Source: Aquificota bacterium
GTDB lineage: Bacteria > Aquificota > Aquificia > Aquificales > Aquificaceae
Assembly (NCBI GenBank): GCA_018771605.1
Contig: CP076324.1
Span: 1,465,700 to 1,529,699 of the forward strand
Direction: 5' to 3'
DNA: 64,000 nt
In this document: one piece after another, positions 52,480 through 60,520 of the stretch
Layout: every line of letters starts with the position of its first letter
How positions within the stretch are numbered: position 1 is the first letter of the stretch
The notes under the pieces: model-generated
Seen by the model: the letters and a program-made list of their open reading frames with translations, nothing else
What the model was told of the DNA's origin: nothing
The model's database searches: none
Program-made: the position numbers and the translations under genes

Positions 52480-53590
52480 ACTGCTCTATCATTCTAAACC
52501 AGAGGAAATACAAAGGCAATAAAGCATCCCAAAAACCTGTAAATAAGGAACCTACAAACATTACGGAAGGCATAAGTAAAAAGGGAATAACCAAAAAGTC
52601 TGCAAGCTTGTATCTAAAAACAAAAGAGTAGTATTTCCAGTATAGCCAAAGAATGGCCAAAAGGCCCAAAAGCCCCTTTTCTATAAACTCTGATATAAAA
52701 AGAACAGATTCATAACCTACGGCGGATTTTATGTGTAGTCCCTCCCTTTCCTCGGGTTTAAGGCCATGGCCTATCAAAAGTGGCACAATATTTGCTTCCT
52801 TTATATCCCTTTCTATTACCATAAGCCCTGCTCTTAAGTTGGCCCACCTTAGGCTGGGTATGGCATCCAATGTTCTATTATCAAGCTTTTCTTGACCAGT
52901 AAGAACCTTATAAAAAGCTTGGAATCTTGCATCTTTTTTTACAAAGTTGTATGAAAAAACTGCTCCAAATGAGATGGAAAGCAAGGCTATTACCATCATA
53001 TACCTAAGTTTTATAACACCTCTGAGTAAAAAGACGAGCAATAGGAGAGTTATAACAAGGCCAAGTATGGTGGACCTTCTGAGTGAAAAAAAGACCATTG
53101 ATATAAACACAAAAAAGGCCAAAAGCCACCAAAGCCTTTTTGTTTTTAAGAACAAGGCTAAGGCAGAAAGGCTAAAAAGAGAATAAAAGGTGGCCACCTC
53201 AAAAACACCACCCCATATTGGAGCTACCGTGCCTTTATAATGGTATTTATAAAACACAACAGGTAGCAAAAGAAAGCCAATAAGGCTAATTATAAGGTTT
53301 AGCCTATAAAGGTATTTTTCATTAACTTTTACTTCATCACCACCAAAATAAAGAAAAAGGAATACGCTTCTTTCAAAGGCTTTGTTTAAAAGGTGTGGTG
53401 CGTATATTAAAGTGGAAAGTAAGGTAGGGATTGCATGAACTAATAAGGGTAAAGAAAGCTCACCTTTTAGGCTTTTCTTTTTCCTCAGATAGGCTATGAA
53501 TATATAAATTAGCCCAAGGATGAGCGCACCTTCAAAGACGCTTATTGACAAAAAGGATAGTATGGTAAGCAGAATTACAAATGAGTTCAT
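52466..53590 (-). CDS. O-antigen ligase/polymerase-like membrane protein
   Basis: A 374-residue membrane protein with about ten helices and a larger loop between the later ones (residues about 215-300) holding RWANLRAGLMVIERDIKEANIVPLLIGHGLKP, the R-x-x-x-W and G-x-G-x-x pattern of the WaaL/Wzy_C domain. It probably joins O-antigen or other glycans to lipid A-core in the periplasm; ligase and polymerase cannot be told apart by sequence. It is coupled to the GT9 gene. Confidence 0.78.
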   Translation of the reverse strand: MNSFVILLTILSFLSISVFEGALILGLIYIFIAYLRKKKSLKGELSLPLLVHAIPTLLSTLIYAPHLLNKAFERSVFLFLYFGGDEVKVNEKYLYRLNLIISLIGFLLLPVVFYKYHYKGTVAPIWGGVFEVATFYSLFSLSALALFLKTKRLWWLLAFFVFISMVFFSLRRSTILGLVITLLLLVFLLRGVIKLRYMMVIALLSISFGAVFSYNFVKKDARFQAFYKVLTGQEKLDNRTLDAIPSLRWANLRAGLMVIERDIKEANIVPLLIGHGLKPEEREGLHIKSAVGYESVLFISEFIEKGLLGLLAILWLYWKYYSFVFRYKLADFLVIPFLLMPSVMFVGSLFTGFWDALLPLYFLWFRMIEQYERA

Positions 53591-53605
53591 CTCATAAAAT
53601 TATAA

Positions 53606-55945
53606 CTACAAGGCTTTTCTCTTTCCAATCTGTGATATTCTCTTGTGTAGTTCTTTAATCTTTTCTTTAACAAGTCTGTGAAACCTATCAGCCTCAATGC
53701 CTGTTAATACTTCTATGGCATCATCCACGCTATCCACTGTATATATATGAAATTCTCCTTTCTCAACGCTATCAAGCACCTCATCGCTCAAAATAAGGTT
53801 ATCATAATTCCTCTGTGGGACTATAACCCCTTCTATACCCTTTAGACCACGTATTTTGCATGTTTTATAAAAGCTTTCCACCTTTTCCTTTATGCCTCCT
53901 ACTGGTTGCACATTGCCAAGCTGGTCTATGGAGCCTGTAACCGCAATGTATTGCTTTAGTGGAACCTCTGCAATGGCAGAAAGGATGGCCAAAAGCTCTG
54001 CCATAGAGGCGCTATCACCTTCCACCTCATCGTAGCTTTGCTCAAAGGTAAGGGTGCAAGAAAGGTGCAAGGGCATATCCCTTCCGTATTTCCTTCCAAT
54101 ATAACCGCTAAGTATTAACACTCCCTTTGAGTGAATAGGCCCACTTAATTCCACTTCCCTCTCTATGTTTATTATCCCCTTGTCCCCCACATAGATGGAC
54201 GCCGTTATCCTTGTAGGCTTCCCAAAGCTATAATCACCAAGGTCAATAACACTAAGGCCATTTATCTGCCCCACCTCTTCCCCTTCAATACGTAATATGA
54301 CCTTGCCTTCCTCTATGGCCTTCCTTACCTTTTCCTCTATTAGGTTTGACCTAAGGACCTTTTCATTTATAGCTTTCCTTATATGTTCTCCCTTTATAAA
54401 ACCATCATCTTCTACAAAGCTTTGGGCCTCTCTAACCACATCCACAAGGTAACCAAAGACCACATTGAACTTCTTCCTGCTTCCAGAAAGTTCTACTCCA
54501 TACTTAAAAAGTTCTGATAGGGCATCGGGGGAAAGGTGCCTTATGCCTTCCTCTTCCACTATCTTCCTGAGTATTTTTGGAAAGGCCTCAATTAGCTCAT
54601 CTCCTATATCCACTATGGGGTCAAAGTCCGCCTTGACCTTAAAAAGCCTTCTAAACTCTGGGTCGTAGTTATACAGAAGGTAGTAAAGGTATGGGTCTCC
54701 TATTAGGACTACCTTAAAGTCCGCCGGCACAGGCTCCGGGCTTATGCCCACAAAGGGCAGTAGGCTATCCTCAAAGGGGTGAAGGGGCATGTATATCTTT
54801 TTGTGCATAAGCACCTTTTTGAAGGCATCCCATAGGAAGGGGTTTTTGAGAAGGTCGCTAACCCTTAGCACAAGGTAGCCACCCCTCGCCCTATGCAGAC
54901 AGCCCGCAGACAGACTCATGTGGTCCGCATACAAAACACCCATCTCCGCAGTGTAAAAGACTCTTCCAAATAGGTTTTGGAAGGTGGGAACCTCACAGAA
55001 GACTACGGGCGCGCCTTCAAGGTCCGAGTTATCCACTATAACATTTACTCTAAAGGCGTTGAAGGACTTTTCAAGCATCTTTTGAATGGCTATGTTTCCC
55101 TTTGAAGTATGCCAAGAGAGGAAAAGGTCTGTATTTTTAACAAGCTCAAGCTTTAGGCTTTTTATATGTTCTGAAAGTCCATCATAGGGCGTATACTTGC
55201 TTTCAAACCTTGAGAATACCTTATCCACCACATAGCTTGCCACCTTATTCCTAAGCTCCAATATTTCATCGGAAAGAGAATGGTCAAGCTCCCTAAGGGA
55301 CCTCATAAAGTCCCTAAACTCTTCTTCAAACTCAGAAAGGTTTTTCTCATAGCTTTCTTGGAGCCTTGGATTGGCGTAGAGTTCTTCTTCCGTTATTACT
55401 CTCCTTCCCACAAGGGGCAAAAGCCTTATACCGGCAGGAGTAAAAACTACACCCAAGCTGTGCTTTTGGGCCTCTTCTGCAAGCCTTTGAATTATCTCTT
55501 CCTTTTTACTTTCTACCCTCTTTGTTATCCTTGATACCTCTTCTTCGTATTCCTTACTCTCAAAAGCCTTTGGAATTTCCTCCTTTAGAGCTTCTATCGC
55601 CCTTTCTATATCCTGCGCAAAGGCTTTTCCCAATCCTGCGGGCAAAAGTAAAGGCTTTGGCTTAAGCGGGTTATCAAAGTTGTTCACATAGCATATATCC
55701 TCTGGAACTCTTTTGTTTTTTGAAGCATCCTTTAGTGTGGTAAGGGTATAAATGGTCCTTCCTATGCCTTCTGGTCCAGAAACGTAAAGGTTATAGCCTT
55801 CCAGCTCTGTCCTTAGGGCAAGGTCAAAGGCGGATCTTACCCTCTCCTGTCCTGGAAAGTATTTTCCTGGTTCCACATCCTTGGTAGAATAAGAGTAAGT
55901 ATAGCCATATAGCAGGTCTCCCTTTGAAAGCTTTTTTATAGCCAC
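53606..55945 (-). CDS. LonB-like ATP-dependent protease (AAA_32 plus Lon C-terminal domain)
   Basis: A 779-residue Lon-type serine protease. The N-terminal ATPase has an unusual P-loop GPEGIGRT (about residues 56-63) with Arg in place of the P-loop Lys, as is usual in the PF13654 family. The C-terminal protease domain has the catalytic serine in EGDSASMAELLAILSAI (Ser645) and Lys686 in PVGGIKEKVE, with the Lon motif VTGSIDQLGNVQPV. It degrades unfolded or regulatory proteins. It starts one base after the MTH1187-type gene and ends 15 bases before the O-antigen-ligase-like gene. Confidence 0.88.
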   Translation of the reverse strand: MAIKKLSKGDLLYGYTYSYSTKDVEPGKYFPGQERVRSAFDLALRTELEGYNLYVSGPEGIGRTIYTLTTLKDASKNKRVPEDICYVNNFDNPLKPKPLLLPAGLGKAFAQDIERAIEALKEEIPKAFESKEYEEEVSRITKRVESKKEEIIQRLAEEAQKHSLGVVFTPAGIRLLPLVGRRVITEEELYANPRLQESYEKNLSEFEEEFRDFMRSLRELDHSLSDEILELRNKVASYVVDKVFSRFESKYTPYDGLSEHIKSLKLELVKNTDLFLSWHTSKGNIAIQKMLEKSFNAFRVNVIVDNSDLEGAPVVFCEVPTFQNLFGRVFYTAEMGVLYADHMSLSAGCLHRARGGYLVLRVSDLLKNPFLWDAFKKVLMHKKIYMPLHPFEDSLLPFVGISPEPVPADFKVVLIGDPYLYYLLYNYDPEFRRLFKVKADFDPIVDIGDELIEAFPKILRKIVEEEGIRHLSPDALSELFKYGVELSGSRKKFNVVFGYLVDVVREAQSFVEDDGFIKGEHIRKAINEKVLRSNLIEEKVRKAIEEGKVILRIEGEEVGQINGLSVIDLGDYSFGKPTRITASIYVGDKGIINIEREVELSGPIHSKGVLILSGYIGRKYGRDMPLHLSCTLTFEQSYDEVEGDSASMAELLAILSAIAEVPLKQYIAVTGSIDQLGNVQPVGGIKEKVESFYKTCKIRGLKGIEGVIVPQRNYDNLILSDEVLDSVEKGEFHIYTVDSVDDAIEVLTGIEADRFHRLVKEKIKELHKRISQIGKRKAL

Positions 55946-55946
55946 C

Positions 55947-56267
55947 TTACCCTACCTTCTTTATCTCTCTTCCTATCTTCTCCTCCACCGATTTTACCTT
56001 GCTCTGTATCCTTCCAGACTTGCCTTCTCTGTAATCTATCTTCATGGTTATGGATATGCGGGGACAATCTTTTTTTAAGGCCTCAAAGCCCTCCTTTAAA
56101 ACGCTCATAACCTCATCCCAACTCTCACCCTCTATTATGGTGCCCATGGGTGTAAGCACATAGGGAAGGCCAGACCTATCCACTATATCCACAACCCTTG
56201 CCACATATTGACTTACACTTTCACCCTTGCCCAAGGGAGTCATACTTACAAAGACAAGCACACTCAT
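55947..56267 (-). CDS. MTH1187/UPF0045-family thiamine-binding-like protein
   Basis: A 106-residue ferredoxin-fold protein with the family pattern SVLVFVSMTPLGKGESVSQYV, SGLPYVLTPMGTIIEGESWDEVM and SITMKIDYREGKSG. UPF0045 members bind thiamine or related small molecules. It lies one base from the LonB gene; the thiamine enzyme ThiE is 1.6 kb away but on a different transcript. Confidence 0.82.
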   Translation of the reverse strand: MSVLVFVSMTPLGKGESVSQYVARVVDIVDRSGLPYVLTPMGTIIEGESWDEVMSVLKEGFEALKKDCPRISITMKIDYREGKSGRIQSKVKSVEEKIGREIKKVG

Positions 56268-56299
56268 AGTTATAATATTCTACAGGAAGGAGGGAAGAT

Positions 56300-57022
56300 A
56301 TGGCTATAGAATACCAGCCCCTTTATATCCTCTCAAGCGGTATGCTCCTCCAGCAGAGAAAGCTTGAAACCATTACCAACAACCTTGCCAACGTGGATAC
56401 ACCTGCCTTTAAAAAGGACCTTATGTTTGCAAGCCTTTGGGAAACACCAATGGGTCAGAGGGTAATGGATACGGACCCTCAAAACCCAAACAACAACTTC
56501 CTTTATCCCATAATAGAAAGGGTCTTTACAGACCTCTCTCAAGGCTCTATAAGGCAGACTTCCAACCCCCTTGACCTTGCTATAGAGGGTGAGGGCTTTT
56601 TTGCTGTAAGGAGAGGGCAAGAGGTTTTTTATACAAGGAAGGGAAACTTCAGGCTTGATAATGACGGCTTTTTGGTAAACGAGCTTGGCTATAGAGTCCT
56701 TGACCAGAACTTGAATGAAATAAGGCTTGAGGGAGTGCCTACCTTTGGAAGGGATGGTTCTGTCTTTGTAAACAACGTGCAGGTGGCAACCCTTGGCATC
56801 TTCAGGCTTGAAAACCCTCAAAAGGTGGGAAGGGACCTCTTTCTGGGCCAGCCTCAGCCAGCGCAGAACTTCAGAGTGCTTCAAGGCTACCTTGAAATGT
56901 CCAACGTGAACCCTATACTTGAAATGGCAAACCTTATACAAACTCACAGGGCCCACGAGACCTACTCAAACCTCATAAGGTCCTTGGATAGCCTTTATGA
57001 GAGGTTCAACCAAAGCTTTTAG
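56300..57022 (+). CDS. flgF: flagellar basal-body rod protein FlgF
   Basis: A 240-residue rod-family protein. The N-terminal motif LQQRKLETITNNLANVDTPAFKKD and the C-terminal helix MANLIQTHRAHETYSNLIRSLDSLYERFNQ are shared by FlgF, FlgG and FlgE; the middle has GEGFFAVRRGQEVFYTRKGNFRLDNDGFLVNELGYRVL. The length favours FlgF (about 240-250) over FlgG (about 260). TATAAT stands about 30 bases upstream and AGGAAGGAGGG precedes the ATG. The other flagellar genes are outside the window. Confidence 0.85.
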   Translation: MAIEYQPLYILSSGMLLQQRKLETITNNLANVDTPAFKKDLMFASLWETPMGQRVMDTDPQNPNNNFLYPIIERVFTDLSQGSIRQTSNPLDLAIEGEGFFAVRRGQEVFYTRKGNFRLDNDGFLVNELGYRVLDQNLNEIRLEGVPTFGRDGSVFVNNVQVATLGIFRLENPQKVGRDLFLGQPQPAQNFRVLQGYLEMSNVNPILEMANLIQTHRAHETYSNLIRSLDSLYERFNQSF

Positions 57023-57888
57023 AAGAGGCTCTTTTGGGCTACCCTCTTTGAAAGGTTTTCCAGCTCCTTTATAAGGCTTTTCATCTCAAGCTCTTCAAAC
57101 TTCTTTCTTAGGGCTGGTATGTTCGGCTCCTTTAGCTTTAAACTTTCTTCATCAAAGTCAAGGCCCTCAACCGTGTGTAGCTCAAGCAAAGCTAAGGCAA
57201 GCTCAAGGTCTTCCTTCTTTGCTTGAGGAAAGGACAGACTAAAGTCCTCCCAATTTCTTAGTATGTTTTCCACGCTTCCATACTGTTGGAGTAGCCTTAT
57301 GGCCGTCTTTGGTCCAACGCCTTTTACTCCTTCTATGTTGTCCACCTTATCGCCCACAAGGGCCAAATAGTCCTTTAGCTTTTCCGGTGGAACTCCAAAC
57401 TTTTCCAAAACCTTCTTTTTGTCAAAGACCTCACCGCTTATGGGGTTTATCACCACAAGCCTATCGCCTACCAATTGCATTATGTCCTTGTCTGGAGAGT
57501 AGACCTTTACAGAAAAGCCCTTTTCAAGGGCCCTCAAAGCCAGTGTGGCTATTATATCGTCCGCCTCATAGCCCTCTATCTCATACCTTTTGATGCCAAG
57601 AAGGTCCACAAGCTCCTTTATAACCGGTATTTGCACCTTTAGTGGGTCTGGCATGGTGGGCCTTTTGGCCTTGTATTCCCTGTATAGGCTTTCCCTTTTT
57701 GTAGGCGCCGGAAGGTCAAAGGCTATGGCAAAATAGACAGGCTTCTCTGTCTTCAGAAGGGCAAAGATGGCCCTCATAAAGCCGTATATGGCGCCGGTGG
57801 GAAAGCCCTTTGAAGTAGAGAGGGGAGGTAGGGCAAAAAAGCTCCTATAAAGAAAGGCAGAGCCGTCAAGGAGATATAAAACCTTCAT
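57019..57888 (-). CDS. stand-alone 5'-3' exonuclease (PolA N-terminal domain homologue)
   Basis: A 289-residue flap nuclease that matches the N-terminal domain of DNA polymerase I: LYLLDGSAFLYRSFFALP, FDLPAPTKRESLYREYKAKR, GYEADDIIATLA (metal-site Asp residues), YSPDKDIMQLV and the helix-hairpin-helix GVKGVGPKTAIRLL. It stops where the polymerase would begin. In Aquificales PolA lacks this domain and the exonuclease is separate, as here. It overlaps thiE by 23 bases and flgF by four on the opposite strand. Confidence 0.93.
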   Translation of the reverse strand: MKVLYLLDGSAFLYRSFFALPPLSTSKGFPTGAIYGFMRAIFALLKTEKPVYFAIAFDLPAPTKRESLYREYKAKRPTMPDPLKVQIPVIKELVDLLGIKRYEIEGYEADDIIATLALRALEKGFSVKVYSPDKDIMQLVGDRLVVINPISGEVFDKKKVLEKFGVPPEKLKDYLALVGDKVDNIEGVKGVGPKTAIRLLQQYGSVENILRNWEDFSLSFPQAKKEDLELALALLELHTVEGLDFDEESLKLKEPNIPALRKKFEELEMKSLIKELENLSKRVAQKSLF

Positions 57889-58528
57889 GCATAGCCTTCC
57901 TGTAGTAGCTTTTCATGGCCTCCACAAGGCTCCTTGTGGCCTTTTCCACATCCTCAAAGCCAAGGATGGCCGAGACTACAGCTATACCCTTTGCGCCAGC
58001 CTGTAGCACCTCTCCCACCCTGTAATGGGTTATACCGCCTATGGCCACTACGGGCTTGGAAGTGAGCTTTACAGCTTGGCGAAGGCCCTCAAGTCCAACG
58101 AGCTTGTAGTTTTCCTTTGTGGTAGTCTCATAAACAGAGCCAAAGCCTATGTAGTCTATGGGAAGATGCTCCACTTCTCTTAGCTTGTCCACCGAGTTGA
58201 CCGAATAGCCTATGTACATCTTGTCTCCCACAAGCTTTCTTACCACATCGGGTGGCAGGTCCTCCTGTCCCACATGTACGCCGTCGGCCTCCACAGCGAG
58301 GGCAAGGTCCACTCTGTCGTTTACCACCAGGTCCACACCATACCTTCTGGTGAGTTCTCTTAGCACCAAAAGCTCCTCATACATCTGCCTTGTGCTTTTG
58401 TTTTTGAACCTATACTGAAGGGCCGTTATGCCACCCCTTATGGCAGACTCTATGGTGGAAACAAGGTCCCTGTCTTGAAAGTATCTATCATCTGTTACAA
58501 GGTAAAGGGTCAAGTTGGGCTTTTTCAT
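57866..58528 (-). CDS. thiE: thiamine-phosphate synthase ThiE
   Basis: A 220-residue TIM barrel that joins hydroxymethylpyrimidine diphosphate and thiazole phosphate. It has LTLYLVTDDRYFQDRDLV, GGITALQYRFKNKSTRQM (phosphate-binding Arg/Lys), VVNDRVDLALAVEADGVHVGQEDLP and VAIGGI. It has its own GGAGG, and the Fur box of the fur gene lies 17-31 bases before its ATG, so iron may influence it. The exonuclease gene overlaps its 3' end. Confidence 0.94.
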   Translation of the reverse strand: MKKPNLTLYLVTDDRYFQDRDLVSTIESAIRGGITALQYRFKNKSTRQMYEELLVLRELTRRYGVDLVVNDRVDLALAVEADGVHVGQEDLPPDVVRKLVGDKMYIGYSVNSVDKLREVEHLPIDYIGFGSVYETTTKENYKLVGLEGLRQAVKLTSKPVVAIGGITHYRVGEVLQAGAKGIAVVSAILGFEDVEKATRSLVEAMKSYYRKAMHEGFISP

Positions 58529-58544
58529 CTAAACCTCCTGTTGA

Positions 58545-58559
58545 AAATGATATTCATTT
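58545..58559. promoter_or_regulatory. Fur box between thiE and fur
   Basis: AAATGA-TAT-TCATTT, a perfect 6-3-6 inverted repeat. The inner AATGATATTCATT differs in one base from the core AATGATAATCATT of the classic Fur consensus. It ends five bases before the TATATT (58564-58569) of the fur promoter and lies 17 bases from the thiE start. Confidence 0.7.
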
Positions 58560-58576
58560 AGCTTATATTATATGCC

Positions 58577-59050
58577 ATGCAGTTGGAGGAGTTAAAAAGT
58601 AAATTTGAGCAGTTTTTAAGACAGAGGGGGTATAAGGTAACAAAGGGCAGGTTTGAGATAATTGATAAGATAGCCAATTATGGTTCCCACTTTGAGATAG
58701 AGGAGCTTGTAAGGTGGATAGCCAATCAGGACAGGTCCATAGCCAGTAGGTCCACCGTTTATAGAACGGTCAGACTTCTTCAAGAGTTTGGAGCCATAAG
58801 GGAGGTTATAAAGCTTGGAAACAGGACCATATACGAGTTTGTGGCAGGAAAGCCCCATCATGAGCATCTTATTTGCGTTGAATGTGGGAAGATAATAGAG
58901 TTTTACAAGGTAGAGATAGAGGAGCTCCAAGATAGAGTATGCGAAGAGTATGACTTTACTCCCTTAAACCACAGGCTTGAGGTCTTTGGCATATGTTCAG
59001 AGTGTAAGGGGAAAAGGTATGAGAGTGGAAGGCTGGAAGCTGGAGCTTAA
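58577..59050 (+). CDS. fur: Fur-family ferric uptake regulator
   Basis: A 157-residue Fur protein. DNA-binding helices LRQRGYKVTKGRFEIIDKI and STVYRTVRLLQEFGAIRE, regulatory-metal histidines in HHEHLICVECGKIIEF and the structural zinc CxxC pairs (VECGK... and GICSECKGK). It represses iron-uptake genes when Fe2+ is plentiful and, from the box in its own promoter, probably itself. PerR or Zur cannot be fully excluded. Its TATATT ends seven bases before the ATG, so it may be leaderless. Its 3' end overlaps the transglycosylase gene by 32 bases. Confidence 0.9.
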   Translation: MQLEELKSKFEQFLRQRGYKVTKGRFEIIDKIANYGSHFEIEELVRWIANQDRSIASRSTVYRTVRLLQEFGAIREVIKLGNRTIYEFVAGKPHHEHLICVECGKIIEFYKVEIEELQDRVCEEYDFTPLNHRLEVFGICSECKGKRYESGRLEAGA

Positions 59051-59534
59051 GACCACAAGGGAAGAACACATAAAGCCAAAAGAAGACTTTAGCTTTTATC
59101 TTCAGTCTGCCGTTGAGGGTCTTAAAAACAAAGAATTTAAGGAAAATATACCCATAGAGGCCAGAGTAAGGGCAAAGGTGGAGGAAGTCTCACAAAAATA
59201 CTCCATACCAAAAGAGTTAATCCTCGCCATCATAAAGCAGGAGAGCAACTTTAACCCAAGGGCATACAACAAAAACAAGGACGGCACAGAGGATAGGGGC
59301 CTTATGCAGGTCAATTACCAGCACAACTTAAGGCTTATGAAGGAGTATGGCATAGAAAACCCAGACCAGCTTTATGATATAGAGACCAACATAGAGATAG
59401 GCGCGAGAATACTCTATGAGAACTTTAAAAGGTTTGGAAACTGGGTGATGGCTGTCAAAGCATACAACGGGCTAAAGGCAAACAACTGGGACTATGTAAA
59501 GGGCGTTTTTGAAAAGATTTCCCTCCTTAGGTGA
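59019..59534 (+). CDS. lytic transglycosylase (SLT domain) without signal peptide
   Basis: A 171-residue protein with a compact SLT domain: the catalytic glutamate in ILAIIKQESNFNPRAYN, GLMQVNYQHN, IGARILYENF and the closing AYNG. It should cut peptidoglycan. The chosen ATG (59019) has AAGGGGAAAAGG before it and lies 32 bases inside fur. No signal peptide is visible from this start or from an earlier in-frame start at 58977. Such proteins are sometimes exported by flagellar or other secretion systems; flgF is 2 kb away. Function uncertain beyond the domain. Confidence 0.78.
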   Translation: MRVEGWKLELKTTREEHIKPKEDFSFYLQSAVEGLKNKEFKENIPIEARVRAKVEEVSQKYSIPKELILAIIKQESNFNPRAYNKNKDGTEDRGLMQVNYQHNLRLMKEYGIENPDQLYDIETNIEIGARILYENFKRFGNWVMAVKAYNGLKANNWDYVKGVFEKISLLR

Positions 59535-59538
59535 AACC

Positions 59539-59880
59539 ATGAGGATAAGAGAGCTTGAAGAAAGACAGAAGGAGTTTTTAAAGAACGTCTTTGAGCTTGA
59601 AAGCCTGCCGGAAGATATGGAGCTTGAGGAGTTTTTGGCCTCAAAGGGCTGTAGGCTCTATGAGTGTCTATCTTGTGGCAAGCTCATTTTTCATGACAAC
59701 TACGAGTTTTGGAACCTTACAGACTGCTGTGATGACAACTCAAAGATAACGCAAGAGGGGCTTCTATGCGAGGTTTGCTATTCAAAAACTCCGGAGAACT
59801 TAAAACATTGGATATTCTTTAAGCCCACCTACTATAAGGAGGTGGAGTTTATAGACCTTAAGAGAAAAGGAGAGACCTAA
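59539..59880 (+). CDS. small cysteine-rich (zinc-ribbon-like) protein
   Basis: A 113-residue cytoplasmic protein of unknown function. It has two CxxC pairs, ECLSCGK (near residue 42) and CEVCYS (near 81), plus a central DCCDD and one more Cys (KGCRL), a pattern for one or two metal sites. A charged helical N-terminus (IRELEERQKEFLKNVFELE) precedes it. ATG 59539 lies four bases after the transglycosylase stop, so the two are co-transcribed with fur. Its end overlaps aroD by 23 bases on the other strand. Confidence 0.6.
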   Translation: MRIRELEERQKEFLKNVFELESLPEDMELEEFLASKGCRLYECLSCGKLIFHDNYEFWNLTDCCDDNSKITQEGLLCEVCYSKTPENLKHWIFFKPTYYKEVEFIDLKRKGET

Positions 59881-60520
59881 GCCTTACCATCTCCTTCAAT
59901 TCTATCTGCCCAGGCGCTACAGCAGAGCCCACAAAGGAGTAGGTTATAACAGAGCCAAAGACAAAGCCAGCCACCCTTGACACTTTTCCATAGTCCCCCA
60001 TGGCTATGAGTATCTTTTCTCCCTCCTCTTCCTTTCCAAGGCACAAAAGCCTTGCCGTATCCTCATAAGAGTTGGCCTTCACCGCTATCTTTACAATGTC
60101 CGCAGACCACCTTTTTGCTTCTCTAAGGACCTCCCTCAGTATCCAATTGGGTGGTGTAAGTTCAAAGTTGTGGTAAGAGATGATAAGCTTTTTACCAGAG
60201 CTTTTGACTATTTCCCTTACATAGGGAAGGATATCTTGAGAGGAGAGTTCTATATCTGTATAGTGGCTTAGAGGTGAGCAGGCCTTGAATATGTCCAGCC
60301 TGTTTTCTACCTTTGAGCCTCCTTCCTTCTCACTCCTTACAGTTAGTATGGTCTTAAGGCCTATGCCTTGGACTTTTTTTATGCATTCAAGCACAAAGTC
60401 TGGGCTTTTGTTTTCAAAGAGGTCCACCCTAAGCTCTATTATGTCCGCACCCTCTTCTTTGCATAGCCTTAGATTTTCTTCAAAGTTTTTGTCCGAAAGA
60501 GGCACCGCTATAAGCATCAT
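59858..60520 (-). CDS. aroD: type I 3-dehydroquinate dehydratase AroD
   Basis: A 220-residue class I aldolase-type enzyme, third step of the shikimate pathway. ADIIELRVDLFENK, the catalytic histidine in ISYHNFELTP and the Schiff-base lysine in VKIAVKANSYEDT. The C-terminus SFVGSAVAPGQIELKEM has the Q-x-x-L closing loop. The start overlaps the argG stop (ATGA). Confidence 0.95.
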   Translation of the reverse strand: MMLIAVPLSDKNFEENLRLCKEEGADIIELRVDLFENKSPDFVLECIKKVQGIGLKTILTVRSEKEGGSKVENRLDIFKACSPLSHYTDIELSSQDILPYVREIVKSSGKKLIISYHNFELTPPNWILREVLREAKRWSADIVKIAVKANSYEDTARLLCLGKEEEGEKILIAMGDYGKVSRVAGFVFGSVITYSFVGSAVAPGQIELKEMVRLRSLLFS

